Source of the DNA: Acidobacteriaceae bacterium
Lineage (GTDB): Bacteria > Acidobacteriota > Terriglobia > Terriglobales > Acidobacteriaceae
Length of the DNA: 64,000 nt
Assembly: GCA_025355505.1 (NCBI GenBank)
Contig: JANXZM010000017.1
Location: 62,001-126,000, forward strand
Reading direction: 5' to 3'
The translations under genes were made by a program, and so were the position numbers. Positions within the stretch are counted from its first letter, which is position 1, and each line of letters starts with the position of its first letter. The notes beneath the pieces were generated by a model. It made no database searches, was not told the DNA's origin, and worked only from the letters and a program-made list of their open reading frames with translations. Below, one piece after another: positions 1-8,488 of this stretch.

Positions 1-901
1 GTACGCAGCCCACATTGTGGTGCGCAAGAATCTTTCGGTCCGCCTCGTCGACAAAGATGCAGTGTGCGGCAACGACGTCGGGGCCCAGCACTCCGATTCG
101 CTCCAGATATTGCACCGGCGATGCCCCGTTCTGATTCTCGCTGTCTTCCCACTCTTTTTTCATCTCAGCCACGTGAATTAGGATCGGCGCATGATATTTC
201 CGTGCCAGAGCGGACGCGTCCTGCAACGTCTTTTGTGAGCAGGTGTAAATCGAATGAGGCGCCGCTGCCGCGTGAATGAGCGGGTCGCCTTGCCACTTCT
301 TCAAAAACTTCTCGGTGTACTCAAGCATTGCGGCTTCGTTTTTATTATCGGGCGCGGGAAAATCGATAAGGGTTTCGCCCAGCACGCCGCGCATACCCGC
401 TGCTTTGGTTTCCTCCGCCACCGCGTCTTCGAAGTAGTACATGTCCGCGAAGGTGGTCACGCCCGAGCGGATCAGTTCGGCTGCTGCGAGCCGCGTTCCC
501 CATCGAACGAATTGCTCCGTAACGTTCTTTGCTTCTGCGGGGAAGATGTATTTGTGGAGCCAGTCAGTGAGGGTCACATCGTCGTGCAGGCCGCGGAACA
601 GGGTCATCGGGACGTGGGTATGCCCGTTGATGAATCCCGGGAGCACCAGCTTGTTTTTCGCGTCAATCGTCTGCCGGCCCTTGTACCTGGTTTCGAGTTC
701 GGCGCGGGGACCGGCTGCGACAATCGTATCCCCTGTTACGACGACTGCTCCGTCGTCGTATATGTGCCGTTGGCCGTCCATGGTGACGACTATGCCGGTG
801 ATGATCGTATCGGCACGCTCTTTTGTGGTTTGCCCGTAGAGACAAAGTGAAAAGCAAACGTGAAACCCGCAGAACAGCCAGCAAATGCTTCTATTTGTCA
901 T
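1..901 (-). CDS. exported amidohydrolase, MtaD/SAH-deaminase-like (3' end outside window)
   Basis: The reading frame starts at an ATG at 901 and runs off the left edge, so about 300 residues of a protein that is usually 430-480 long are visible. The N-terminus (MTNRSICWLFCG... to LYGQTT) looks like a signal peptide. The mature part shows the metal-binding NGHTHVPMTLFRG motif and later IHVAEMKKE and AAHCIFVDEAD, the HxH, H and H positions of the amidohydrolase superfamily. Closest recognisable relatives are the methylthioadenosine/S-adenosylhomocysteine deaminases and chlorohydrolases, which release ammonia from purine or triazine rings. An export signal is unusual for that group. The substrate cannot be told. 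It is separated by about 100 bases from the operon upstream, so it may be a separate transcript. Confidence 0.8.
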   Translation of the reverse strand, partial: MTNRSICWLFCGFHVCFSLCLYGQTTKERADTIITGIVVTMDGQRHIYDDGAVVVTGDTIVAAGPRAELETRYKGRQTIDAKNKLVLPGFINGHTHVPMTLFRGLHDDVTLTDWLHKYIFPAEAKNVTEQFVRWGTRLAAAELIRSGVTTFADMYYFEDAVAEETKAAGMRGVLGETLIDFPAPDNKNEAAMLEYTEKFLKKWQGDPLIHAAAAPHSIYTCSQKTLQDASALARKYHAPILIHVAEMKKEWEDSENQNGASPVQYLERIGVLGPDVVAAHCIFVDEADRKILAHHNVGCV

Positions 902-971
902 GCCTCGCCCTCACATGAAGTCCTGAGATAAACAATTGGCCCGCTTAAGGTTTGCACGACCCGAGAGATCC

Positions 972-1004
972 CCGTGCATTCCCCTGTGATCTCTGTGGTG
1001 GTGG
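972..1004. repeat. degenerate copy of the CACAGGGGACACAGGG-type repeat
   Basis: The stretch with CCCCTGTGATCTCTGTGGT resembles the better copies at 38020-38092, 57765-57840 and 37019-37080. It fills most of the gap between the amidohydrolase and the PF06684 gene. Confidence 0.35.
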
Positions 1005-1007
1005 TTT

Positions 1008-1604
1008 TTACCGCAGTCCATCTTCGCCCTTAATCTGGTCTTTAGACAGTCCACCGACGCGGGGCAGCGGACGTCCGCTGTCGGTGACCGCAATCGCAAC
1101 CATAATCTCGTTCGCGCGAGGAGCATCGCTGATTCGCACTTCCATGCCATCAAAATGGCTGCGAACAAATGCGGCATCCTTATGACCCAGCGGAATGTCG
1201 AGCACCACTCCCATGCCGCCGCGCTTCTTGGAAGACGGAATCAGCGCCGCCCCTTTTCCCAGCACGCGCCGCACCAGCGTGCCCAGCTTGGGATGCAGAA
1301 TCGCTGCGGCATGCTCCAGTTCACCATTCTCGCCAACCGCTGCAGCCTTGCCGTAACTTTCGGCGGACGGTCCCTCTATACCCAATGCCGCAACCGCGCG
1401 CTGCGTCAGCAACTCGCCGAGCTCTTCGCCAATCGTCATCAACTTTGAAAGATCCTCAACGTACTGTCCCGCATACGGATTCTCAATCACCGCAACCGCC
1501 GCCGCACGCCGCGTCGGGGGATCGACCTTGCGTCCCATCTCCGTAAAAGTCTCCTCGACAAACGTCACGATCTTCCGGATCTTTGCTTGGATATTGGCTT
1601 TCAT
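1008..1604 (-). CDS. PF06684 'amino acid synthesis' family protein, copy 1
   Basis: A 198-residue cytoplasmic protein of the family named amino acid synthesis protein (formerly DUF1185), known for a chorismate-mutase-like fold but without a firmly established reaction. Recognisable features are the N-terminal RKIVTFVEETFTEMG, the NPYAGQYVEDL segment, SYGKAAAVG and the C-terminal GGL...IKGEDGLR. Its ATG overlaps the TGA of the second copy by four bases, so the two are translationally coupled. The two copies keep the same motif order and nearly the same last residues, so they are probably an old tandem duplication that could form a hetero-oligomer. Place in the operon suggests a role in the same heterocycle pathway as the molybdenum hydroxylase. 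Confidence 0.8.
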   Translation of the reverse strand: MKANIQAKIRKIVTFVEETFTEMGRKVDPPTRRAAAVAVIENPYAGQYVEDLSKLMTIGEELGELLTQRAVAALGIEGPSAESYGKAAAVGENGELEHAAAILHPKLGTLVRRVLGKGAALIPSSKKRGGMGVVLDIPLGHKDAAFVRSHFDGMEVRISDAPRANEIMVAIAVTDSGRPLPRVGGLSKDQIKGEDGLR

Positions 1605-2185
1605 CGCAGCCCGTCCTCGTTCTTGATCTCCGACGCCTTCAACCCGCCGACGCGGGCATGCACCCGCGCCCCGGTCGTCATCACAAGCGCGAGCACAATC
1701 TCATCGGCGCGCGGAGCATCTGCAATCCCCACCTCCATCGCATCAAAATGACTGCGCACGTAGGAGGCGTTGATGTGGGTGATGGGAATGTCGAGGCGTG
1801 TTCCCGGGCCACCAACCTTCTTGGTTGACGCCACAATCGCCTTCGCGCCCCCGAGCACGTCGCGCATCGCGTATCCGCCAGGAACGTGCCAGAGCGCCCC
1901 GTGTTCGAGCTCTCCCGCTGAGCCCACAATCGCACCCTTGCCGTAGCTCTCCACCAGTTTCGGATCGCCGCCCAACGCAGCTACGAGCGACCGCGCCATC
2001 TCCAACCCAAGAGGTTTCAAGTCTTCCATAAAGTCTTCGATTTGTTCAACGTAGCGACCGGCATAAGGATTACGGATGACCACGAGAGCGGCCGCCCGGC
2101 GATTCGGCTTTTCCGCAACCGGCCCACCTTCGTGGAAAATCTCTTCGACCATGAGGAGTCGCTTCCGAATCTGGACCTCAGGCAT
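1601..2185 (-). CDS. PF06684 'amino acid synthesis' family protein, copy 2
   Basis: A 194-residue paralogue of the downstream gene, with the same landmarks: RKRLLMVEEIFHEGG, RNPYAGRYVEQIEDF, SYGKGAIVG, GTRLDIPITH and the terminal IKNEDGLR. I chose the ATG at 2185 because AGGAG lies eight bases upstream; a TTG at 2203 would extend it by six residues without a better site. The gene starts inside the last codons of the UPF0280 gene. In proteobacterial genomes this family is often found in pairs or next to UPF0280 and 6-hydroxynicotinate reductase-like genes, which matches this arrangement. The reaction is unknown. Confidence 0.8.
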   Translation of the reverse strand: MPEVQIRKRLLMVEEIFHEGGPVAEKPNRRAAALVVIRNPYAGRYVEQIEDFMEDLKPLGLEMARSLVAALGGDPKLVESYGKGAIVGSAGELEHGALWHVPGGYAMRDVLGGAKAIVASTKKVGGPGTRLDIPITHINASYVRSHFDAMEVGIADAPRADEIVLALVMTTGARVHARVGGLKASEIKNEDGLR

Positions 2186-3077
2186 GAATAAGGCTCCTGT
2201 CAAGCACGGGAATGTCTACCAACTGTGAACAACCTTCAGCACCGATCACTCGCGTTTCTCCCTGTAAGCTGAGGGCAGCCGCGCGAATCAGCCCCGAGCT
2301 ACAGAGCGATTCCGCAACCCGGACTCCCGCAACCAGCGCGTTGCGAACCTCGTTTGGTGCCAGTACACCCACCGATTGCGTGACCAATCGTTTGCCCAAA
2401 TCGCTGTCGGGCGCAAGTTCGCATGCTGGAATGCGCCCCACTCTCGGATGCCCCGGCAGATCCACTGCATTTGCCACCACCGTCGCGGCAGCGTCGGCCA
2501 TCGCAGCCGTGTCGGCCAGGACTGTGACGGCATCCGCAATACCCAGCGAAAAACTACGCCCGCGCCAGCCGCTCGTAGCGATCCCGCGCATAGGGTCGCC
2601 GAACTTAATCGTAGTCGTCCCAAACAGCGAGGCTCGATCCGGACGCTCCACCATTCCCACGACAAACATTTTGCGAGGCTGTAAGTGAAACGCAATATCA
2701 CCACCGTCGTTCACGTAAGCCCGCGAAAGTGATGTGGTTGAGATCATAGCCTCAAGAAGTTCCTCAGCCACCGCACCCGCGACCGCCGCCATGGGCGTAA
2801 TGAAGGTCTGCGAAGCGTAGGGCCTCACCGCCGCCAGCATCCGGCGCGCAATTGCACCTGATGGAATATGTCCATCTTCACAGGCAGGCCGTCGCAGAAA
2901 CTCAAGTTCCCCGCATAACTCATCTAGAACCTCGACGAACCGTGCGGCCACCGCGCGATAGGCAAGTGCTATTTCGCTCACCTCACCGAAAGCTTCCACG
3001 ATCACATCGATCGGGCCATCGTGCATGTGCAGGCGGCGTTTATCGGGAAGCATCCGAATTTGTGCTCGATAGTTCAT
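2178..3077 (-). CDS. UPF0280 family protein (ApbE-related fold)
   Basis: A 299-residue protein of the uncharacterised UPF0280 family, which is distantly related to the flavin transferase ApbE. It shows the conserved YVNDGGDIAFHL segment, the GIATSGWRGRSFSLGIADAVTVLA stretch (about residues 170-195) and alternating alanine-rich segments (MADAAATVVANAV). The start at 3077 (MNYRAQ) is preferred over in-frame upstream codons because those would reach back into the preceding gene and add an arginine-rich, non-conserved tail. It begins seven bases after the stop of the 6-hydroxynicotinate reductase-like gene. A flavin-attachment or cofactor-related role for a neighbouring enzyme is possible but is only inference. 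Confidence 0.8.
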   Translation of the reverse strand: MNYRAQIRMLPDKRRLHMHDGPIDVIVEAFGEVSEIALAYRAVAARFVEVLDELCGELEFLRRPACEDGHIPSGAIARRMLAAVRPYASQTFITPMAAVAGAVAEELLEAMISTTSLSRAYVNDGGDIAFHLQPRKMFVVGMVERPDRASLFGTTTIKFGDPMRGIATSGWRGRSFSLGIADAVTVLADTAAMADAAATVVANAVDLPGHPRVGRIPACELAPDSDLGKRLVTQSVGVLAPNEVRNALVAGVRVAESLCSSGLIRAAALSLQGETRVIGAEGCSQLVDIPVLDRSLIHA

Positions 3078-3084
3078 TTCTCGC

Positions 3085-4545
3085 TCATTTCTCGCTCTTC
3101 TCCGAAGCCAGCGGCCAGGGATTATCCGGCCGCGCCGCCAGACGCCGGCGGCCCTCCTCATCCCGATTGATCGAACTGAGGGGACGCACGTGGTCCATAT
3201 ATCCGCCAAGCGTCGCGTAATCCGACAGTTTCAGGGTGAACTCGATCGGCGCCACCAGCGCCGGCGTCGGAACGTATCCAAAAGCGTTTTCCGGCATGCG
3301 GCTCACGTCCGCCATGATCGTAATTCCACCGCCCGGCCAAACATAAACAGGCGCTCCTCCGCAAGTCACGCGCGTGAGTGCGTCGCGCACCGAATGTGTC
3401 AGCTTCACCGGATTCTCCGTCACCCCCGCGCGCAGCGATCCGCCCGCGCCACCCATGAACAGCGCCGTGCAAAGTGCGGGCTCGCAGTTCTCCCGAATGC
3501 GCGCCACCGATTCGCGCAGAGCAGCAGGCAATTCTTTTTCTACCGGATAAAGCGTGTCGTCCAGTTCAAAATACGCGTAGTGCTCGCCCGTCGTGCTGAC
3601 CATCAGCAAACGCAATCCGGGTCTGGCTACTTCGCGATCAAACGGACCGAGAATCGAAAGTGGATCTACAATGTTGGTTCCTCCCCAGGAGGTTCCCGGC
3701 TCGGCAACTCGGAAATACCGTCCCGGCGTGGATCGCCGTCCCTTCATAGCGATCCCGGACTCGGGCACGCCCAGCAGTTTTCCCGCCTGGTGTTCCGACA
3801 ACACACCGGTGATGTGGTCGTCCACCACCACGACCTCATCCACCTTCCCAAACCACTGTTTCGCAAACATTCCGATTGTCGCCGACCCGCAGCCCACGCG
3901 CATGCGCTCTTCCTGGACGCCATCCACAATCGGTGCCTTGTTCGCCTGCGCAATAATGGTGGCGCCGTTCTCAATTATCAACTCCACCGCTTTGCCATTA
4001 CACAGATTCAGCAGCGTATCGCAGGTAGCCGTGCCCTCGTGCCGGCTTCCGCCGGTAAGGTGTCGAACGCCGCCGAGTGATAGCATCTGCGATCCATATT
4101 CGTTCGTCGTGACGTGTCCGACGGCCTCGCCCTGCGCTCGTACCGTGCTGCACTCCGCTCCCAGGTGCCGATCGGTATCGATTTTCAGCTTCACGCCGCA
4201 GTAACTGAAAATCCCTTCGGTTACCACCGTGACCATATCTACGCCAGCGACTTCCGACGAAATGATAAAAGGCGCAGGCTTGTAATCGGGATACGTCGTA
4301 CCCGCGCCAATCGCGGTCACGAACGTTTCCTCGCCGCTCACGAGCGCGCCGTCCCACTCGCGGGACTTTTCTAGAAAGGCTACAACCGTGTCGCCACGCG
4401 ATACTGCGCGTTCCAGAACGACGTGCGGATCAATCCGCACCAGTTGCCCGTCTGCATTCGCATACCGGTCGCACGATCCCGTTCTTCCGGGCTTGATGTA
4501 GCACAGGACCGGACAGGCGTCGCAGCGAATCGCGTCGTCAGCCAC
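3085..4545 (-). CDS. 6-hydroxynicotinate reductase-like iron-sulfur protein
   Basis: A 486-residue protein resembling the 6-hydroxynicotinate reductase (Hnr) of Eubacterium barkeri, which reduces 6-hydroxynicotinate to the tetrahydro product in nicotinate fermentation. The N-terminus has an iron-sulfur signature, C8-x2-C11-P-x2-C15 and GSC25. Glycine-rich segments such as MGGAGGSLRAGVTENPVKL and YVWPGGGITIM follow. The start is a GTG with AAGGGGGAAG upstream, overlapping the end of the molybdenum hydroxylase gene by eight bases, so the two are coupled. In a presumably aerobic or facultative soil acidobacterium the substrate need not be 6-hydroxynicotinate; reduction of some hydroxylated N-heteroaromatic ring is the cautious reading. 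Confidence 0.75.
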   Translation of the reverse strand: MADDAIRCDACPVLCYIKPGRTGSCDRYANADGQLVRIDPHVVLERAVSRGDTVVAFLEKSREWDGALVSGEETFVTAIGAGTTYPDYKPAPFIISSEVAGVDMVTVVTEGIFSYCGVKLKIDTDRHLGAECSTVRAQGEAVGHVTTNEYGSQMLSLGGVRHLTGGSRHEGTATCDTLLNLCNGKAVELIIENGATIIAQANKAPIVDGVQEERMRVGCGSATIGMFAKQWFGKVDEVVVVDDHITGVLSEHQAGKLLGVPESGIAMKGRRSTPGRYFRVAEPGTSWGGTNIVDPLSILGPFDREVARPGLRLLMVSTTGEHYAYFELDDTLYPVEKELPAALRESVARIRENCEPALCTALFMGGAGGSLRAGVTENPVKLTHSVRDALTRVTCGGAPVYVWPGGGITIMADVSRMPENAFGYVPTPALVAPIEFTLKLSDYATLGGYMDHVRPLSSINRDEEGRRRLAARPDNPWPLASEKSEK

Positions 4546-7399
4546 GCGCTTCCCCCTTCTTCATTTCTGCCTTCTCTGCCGCCAGAATCGCAGCCCGCAC
4601 CCGGTTGGGAGTGGCAGGGATTTTCCGCAGACGGATCCCGACCGCATCGTGCAGCGCGTTCAGAATCGCCGGCGCCGTGGGAATCACTGCCTGCTCACCA
4701 ATCCCCTTCGCTCCAAACGGGCCAATCGGCGAAGGGTCTTCGATAAGAATTGACTCCACCGGAGGAATATCCCCAGCCGATGGGATCAAGTAATCGTGCA
4801 GGTTTTCGCCCTTGCCGGGAAAGAATTCCTCCATCAAAGCCATGCCAAGACCCTGCGCGACACCACCTTCGATCTGCCCTTCAATCAACGTCGGATTTAT
4901 GGCGCGTCCCACATCGTGCGCCGCCGTGACCTTCAACACGCGCACGGTGCCCAGTTCCGTGTCTACTTCGATCTCCGCCAGGTGTGCGCCGAACCCGAAC
5001 ACCGCATACGGAACGCCCTGCCCATTCTCGTCCAGCGGACTCGTCGGCGGATCAAATGTCGCTTCGCTCGTGATGACATATCCATGTTCATCAAGAGGAA
5101 AATCTCGGAGCGAAAGCACGAGGGACTTATCGCCGTCTCGCACGGTCAGGCCGCCATCGGAAAAATCGCGATCGTCAAAATGGATACTCGCACAGTCGCA
5201 CGCGCCCGCGAGTTTTAGAATCGCACTCCGCAGCTTCTCTCCCGCCAGCTGCGCAGCTTTCCCGGTCACCAGCGTCTGCCGCGAAGCCGAAGTCTTGCCG
5301 CAATCCGGCGTGATAGCAGTGTCACCGGAAAGCAAGTCGAAACGCTCAATCGGTGCGCCCAGCGCGTCGGCGCAGATCTGGGTCACGATCGTGTTCGATC
5401 CCTGTCCAATATCCACCGCGCCCTGGTGCAACGCGATCCGCCCGTCGCGCTTCAGTCCGATCCGAACTGTCGACGGATTGGGCAGGGAAGTGTTCCCGCA
5501 CCCGTACCACATTCCGGCGACTCCCACGCCGCGTCGCAGCGCGCCGCCCGCATTCAAATTGAATTCCGCAACCTCGCGCCGCGCCGCGCGCCATCTGGGC
5601 TGCAACGCCTCCAGGCAAGCGCGAATACCCACGCCTTCGCCAAGCACTTGCCCGGTGACTGTGGGCGTGTGATCTTCAAGCGCGTTCAGAATGCGGAACT
5701 CCAACCGATCCATCCCAACGCGATCCGCCAGTTCGTCATACAGTTGTTCTTGCGCAATCGCAGACTGAGGGACGCCGAAGCCGCGAAACGCCCCTGCCGG
5801 CACCAGGTTGGTGTGCACCGCCCGAGTTAACGCCCGGTAATGTGGCACATAATAAGGACCGGACGCATGCACCGGCACCCGAGCCGATACCGTTGGTCCC
5901 CACGACGAATATGCCCCAGTGTTAAAATCCGCGGAAAAATCGAGCGCCAACAGTTTGCCATCTTTGGTGCAGCCTCCGCGAAGCCGCATGTGCGCGGGAT
6001 GCCTCTTCGTCGTCGAAACAATCGATTCTGTCCGCGAATAAACCATGAACACGGGCTTCCCCAGATGCCACGCCGCTACCGCCAGAAACGGCTGCACCGA
6101 AAGATCGAGCTTCGTTCCAAATCCTCCGCCCACTGCCGTCGGGATGATGCGCACTCGTTCCGGCGCAATGCCAAGAATCGTGGCGATATCGCTTCGATCC
6201 ATATAAGGAGACTGTGTGCAGGCCTGAATCTCGATCTGGTCGCCCACGCGCCGTGCGAATCCCGCCTCGGGTTCAATGCAGGCGTGCTCCACGAATCCTG
6301 TGTCGTACTCGCCTTCCACTACGATGTCGGCCGCGTCCAATGCTTTGTCGACGTCGCCCCTCACCACTCGTCCTCGCACCAGAACATTCCCTGGGCGGTT
6401 CTCATGGATGAGCCGAGCCCCTGTCGCCAGCGCAGCGTCGAGATCCTTGAGTGACGGCAGCTCTTCCCAACTCACCGGAAAGTCCGCAACTTCCAACGCC
6501 TCCACCACAGCCGCTTCGCCAACTACCGCCGCAACAGCTTCTCCGCGATAGCGAGCCTCATCCTCCGCAAACACCGGCTGATCCGCGAACTTGCCAATCA
6601 CTCCGTAGCAATTTGTTCCTGGCACATCCTTCGCAGTAAAGAAGGCTTCAATTCCGGGATGATCTCGAACAAACGCCAGCAGATCGCCGAAGTGAAATCG
6701 TGCCCGATGATAGGGACTGCGAATTGCCCGCACCGCCAGCGCGCTCACTGGAGTCTCATCCGCGCCAAAAATCTCGGCGCCATCGATCTTCCGCTTTCCA
6801 TCCAGCCGGACCAATCTTCTTCCCACCGCAGCGCCCGCTCCGGGTGAAATTGCGGCCCCACTCGCCGGGACAATATTGTTCACCCCAGCATCCTTCGTCC
6901 CAACATCAAGAATCGCCGCGATGATCTTTCGATATCCCGTACACCGGCAAAGCACGCCCCCAATTGCGTCCATCGCGTCGTTCTCATGCGGCGCAGGGTT
7001 TTTCTCCAGCAAAGCCGTCGCCGCCACCAGCATTCCGGGAGTACAAGCTCCGCACTGGGCGGCGCCATGCTCAAGAAAGGCTTGCTGCAATCTTCCGCCA
7101 ACTGACGCGCCCTTAACTGTTCGACCCGCCAGCCCTTCCACCGTCGTGACTTCGCATCCCTCGACCTGCCCCGTCGCCAACAGGCACGCGCAAACTGGAT
7201 CTCCATCCAACAGGACCGTGCAAGCGCCGCAATCTCCCGCGTCGCATCCCACCTTGGTTCCGGTGAGACCGAGCTCCTCGCGCAACACGCGAGAAAGCCG
7301 CTGCAACGGCGAACTGGAAACAGTTACCGCGCGCCCGTTCACACGGAACGCAATGGACTGCTCGCCAGCCTCCACCCTCGACTCTCGGGTCAAAGCCAT
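4538..7399 (-). CDS. molybdenum hydroxylase, fused 2Fe-2S and molybdopterin-binding subunits (xanthine dehydrogenase family)
   Basis: A 953-residue protein that joins two parts usually encoded separately in this family. Residues 15-165 are the two [2Fe-2S] domains: C52, C57, C60 and C70/72 form the plant-type cluster, and C116-GAC119 with C151-R-C153 the second. Residues about 195-945 are the molybdopterin large subunit, with VGGGFGTK, AFRGFG, GAVDIGQGSNT and the catalytic-glutamate motif GAKGIGE (E902). The FAD subunit is the preceding gene, overlapping by one base (TGATG). The enzyme should hydroxylate a carbon next to nitrogen in a heteroaromatic ring with water as oxygen donor. No Tat signal is visible, so it is likely cytoplasmic. 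Confidence 0.88.
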   Translation of the reverse strand: MALTRESRVEAGEQSIAFRVNGRAVTVSSSPLQRLSRVLREELGLTGTKVGCDAGDCGACTVLLDGDPVCACLLATGQVEGCEVTTVEGLAGRTVKGASVGGRLQQAFLEHGAAQCGACTPGMLVAATALLEKNPAPHENDAMDAIGGVLCRCTGYRKIIAAILDVGTKDAGVNNIVPASGAAISPGAGAAVGRRLVRLDGKRKIDGAEIFGADETPVSALAVRAIRSPYHRARFHFGDLLAFVRDHPGIEAFFTAKDVPGTNCYGVIGKFADQPVFAEDEARYRGEAVAAVVGEAAVVEALEVADFPVSWEELPSLKDLDAALATGARLIHENRPGNVLVRGRVVRGDVDKALDAADIVVEGEYDTGFVEHACIEPEAGFARRVGDQIEIQACTQSPYMDRSDIATILGIAPERVRIIPTAVGGGFGTKLDLSVQPFLAVAAWHLGKPVFMVYSRTESIVSTTKRHPAHMRLRGGCTKDGKLLALDFSADFNTGAYSSWGPTVSARVPVHASGPYYVPHYRALTRAVHTNLVPAGAFRGFGVPQSAIAQEQLYDELADRVGMDRLEFRILNALEDHTPTVTGQVLGEGVGIRACLEALQPRWRAARREVAEFNLNAGGALRRGVGVAGMWYGCGNTSLPNPSTVRIGLKRDGRIALHQGAVDIGQGSNTIVTQICADALGAPIERFDLLSGDTAITPDCGKTSASRQTLVTGKAAQLAGEKLRSAILKLAGACDCASIHFDDRDFSDGGLTVRDGDKSLVLSLRDFPLDEHGYVITSEATFDPPTSPLDENGQGVPYAVFGFGAHLAEIEVDTELGTVRVLKVTAAHDVGRAINPTLIEGQIEGGVAQGLGMALMEEFFPGKGENLHDYLIPSAGDIPPVESILIEDPSPIGPFGAKGIGEQAVIPTAPAILNALHDAVGIRLRKIPATPNRVRAAILAAEKAEMKKGEARG

Positions 7400-8250
7400 C
7401 AGCCGTTCTCCGCGCAGGAGTTCAACGCCCGCTGCACTAGCCGCAGCGAAGCATCCATACGATATTCCGCGGTAGCCCGCACATCGTCAATCGGCGACAG
7501 CGGGGCCAGATGTTCCCGCCTCACCACCGCGCCCAGGCCCTCGCGCACTGAGGCGCCCACTAGCTCAGCCTCAAGTACGCGCAAGCGCTGAGCCACCGCC
7601 GAGCACGATCCCACTGCGACCCGCGCCTCCAGGACTTGCCGTTTGTCTTGCAGCAGCAGCACCACCGCGACCATCGAAATCGATATCACCAGATAACGCC
7701 GCGCACCCAGTTTCACAAACGTCGACGCCGCATCCTCCAGACCGCGTGGAACGAGCACTGCCGTTAAGATTTCATCCGGCTTCCGCTGCGTCTTCCGATT
7801 TCCCACAATAAAATCAGCCAGCGGTATCCTCCGCACGCCGCGCTGCGAAGCCAACTCCACCTCCGCATCCAGCGCCAGCAGGGGTGGGACGCCATCGGCT
7901 GCCGGCGATGCATTGCACAAATTTCCCGCCATTGTCCCTCGATTTTGTATCTGCACCGAACCGACCTCGCGCGCCGCGCTCTTTAACGCATCAAAGCAGC
8001 GGGGAAGTGGCGTTCGCATGATCTCGCTCCACGTCGTCAGGCCGCCAATGCGGATGTAGTCCGTTTCATTCGACACACCCCGCAGTTCGCCAAGGCCCGA
8101 AACATCCACGACCGCTTCGCGCACCACCCGATCGCCGAGCGCCGGATAAAAATCCGTGCCCCCCGACAGAATGCGAGCTTCCCCTGCGGCCAGCGTGGCC
8201 ACGGCTTCATCCAGTGTTCTGGGTTTGATATACGACGCTTTGATGGACAA
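7399..8250 (-). CDS. FAD-binding subunit of molybdenum hydroxylase (CoxM/XdhB type)
   Basis: A 283-residue protein with the two FAD-contacting segments of the CO dehydrogenase medium subunit family: ARILSGGTDFYPAL near residue 30 and the TMAGNLCNASPAADGVPPL stretch near residue 105. It would pass electrons from the iron-sulfur clusters of the fused subunit to NAD or another acceptor. It is the first gene of the operon; the candidate promoter and a pair of direct repeats lie about 50-90 bases upstream. The start codon has only a weak ribosome binding site. Confidence 0.88.
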   Translation of the reverse strand: MSIKASYIKPRTLDEAVATLAAGEARILSGGTDFYPALGDRVVREAVVDVSGLGELRGVSNETDYIRIGGLTTWSEIMRTPLPRCFDALKSAAREVGSVQIQNRGTMAGNLCNASPAADGVPPLLALDAEVELASQRGVRRIPLADFIVGNRKTQRKPDEILTAVLVPRGLEDAASTFVKLGARRYLVISISMVAVVLLLQDKRQVLEARVAVGSCSAVAQRLRVLEAELVGASVREGLGAVVRREHLAPLSPIDDVRATAEYRMDASLRLVQRALNSCAENG

Positions 8251-8305
8251 CGATTGAGTCCCCGGAGTGAGTTCCTTGCCCCGTTAGAGTGCAGGATGTT
8301 CGCTA

Positions 8306-8338
8306 TTTGTATAGCAATCGCCTCGTTTTGTACAGCAA
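8306..8338 (-). promoter_or_regulatory. candidate operator/promoter of the molybdenum hydroxylase operon
   Basis: Two 12-base direct repeats, TTTGTATAGCAA at 8306-8317 and TTTGTACAGCAA at 8327-8338 (plus-strand reading), differ by one base and start 21 bases apart, two helical turns. Read on the minus strand they contain a possible -35 (TTGCTG) and an extended -10 (TGC-TATACA at 8313-8308) with a rather long 19-base spacer. Each copy has TTG...CAA dyad ends, as GntR- and LysR-type sites often do. A regulator gene is not in the window. Confidence 0.45.
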
Positions 8339-8488
8339 CTTGCCGCCTGCGCTCAGAATAGCGGCCAACTAGCGGTGGGCGTCGCACCACCCCCGACAAC
8401 GCTCAGCCTACAATCGACATTGCTCCACAACTCGCGGCGTGTAATCCTGTTCAGCACAGCCAGATCAAACCGCACTGGTGGATCCCTT

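Noticed and set aside
254-850. Long plus-strand frame opposite the amidohydrolase
   Set aside because: It is the antisense shadow of the amidohydrolase frame, which shows intact metal-binding motifs on the minus strand.
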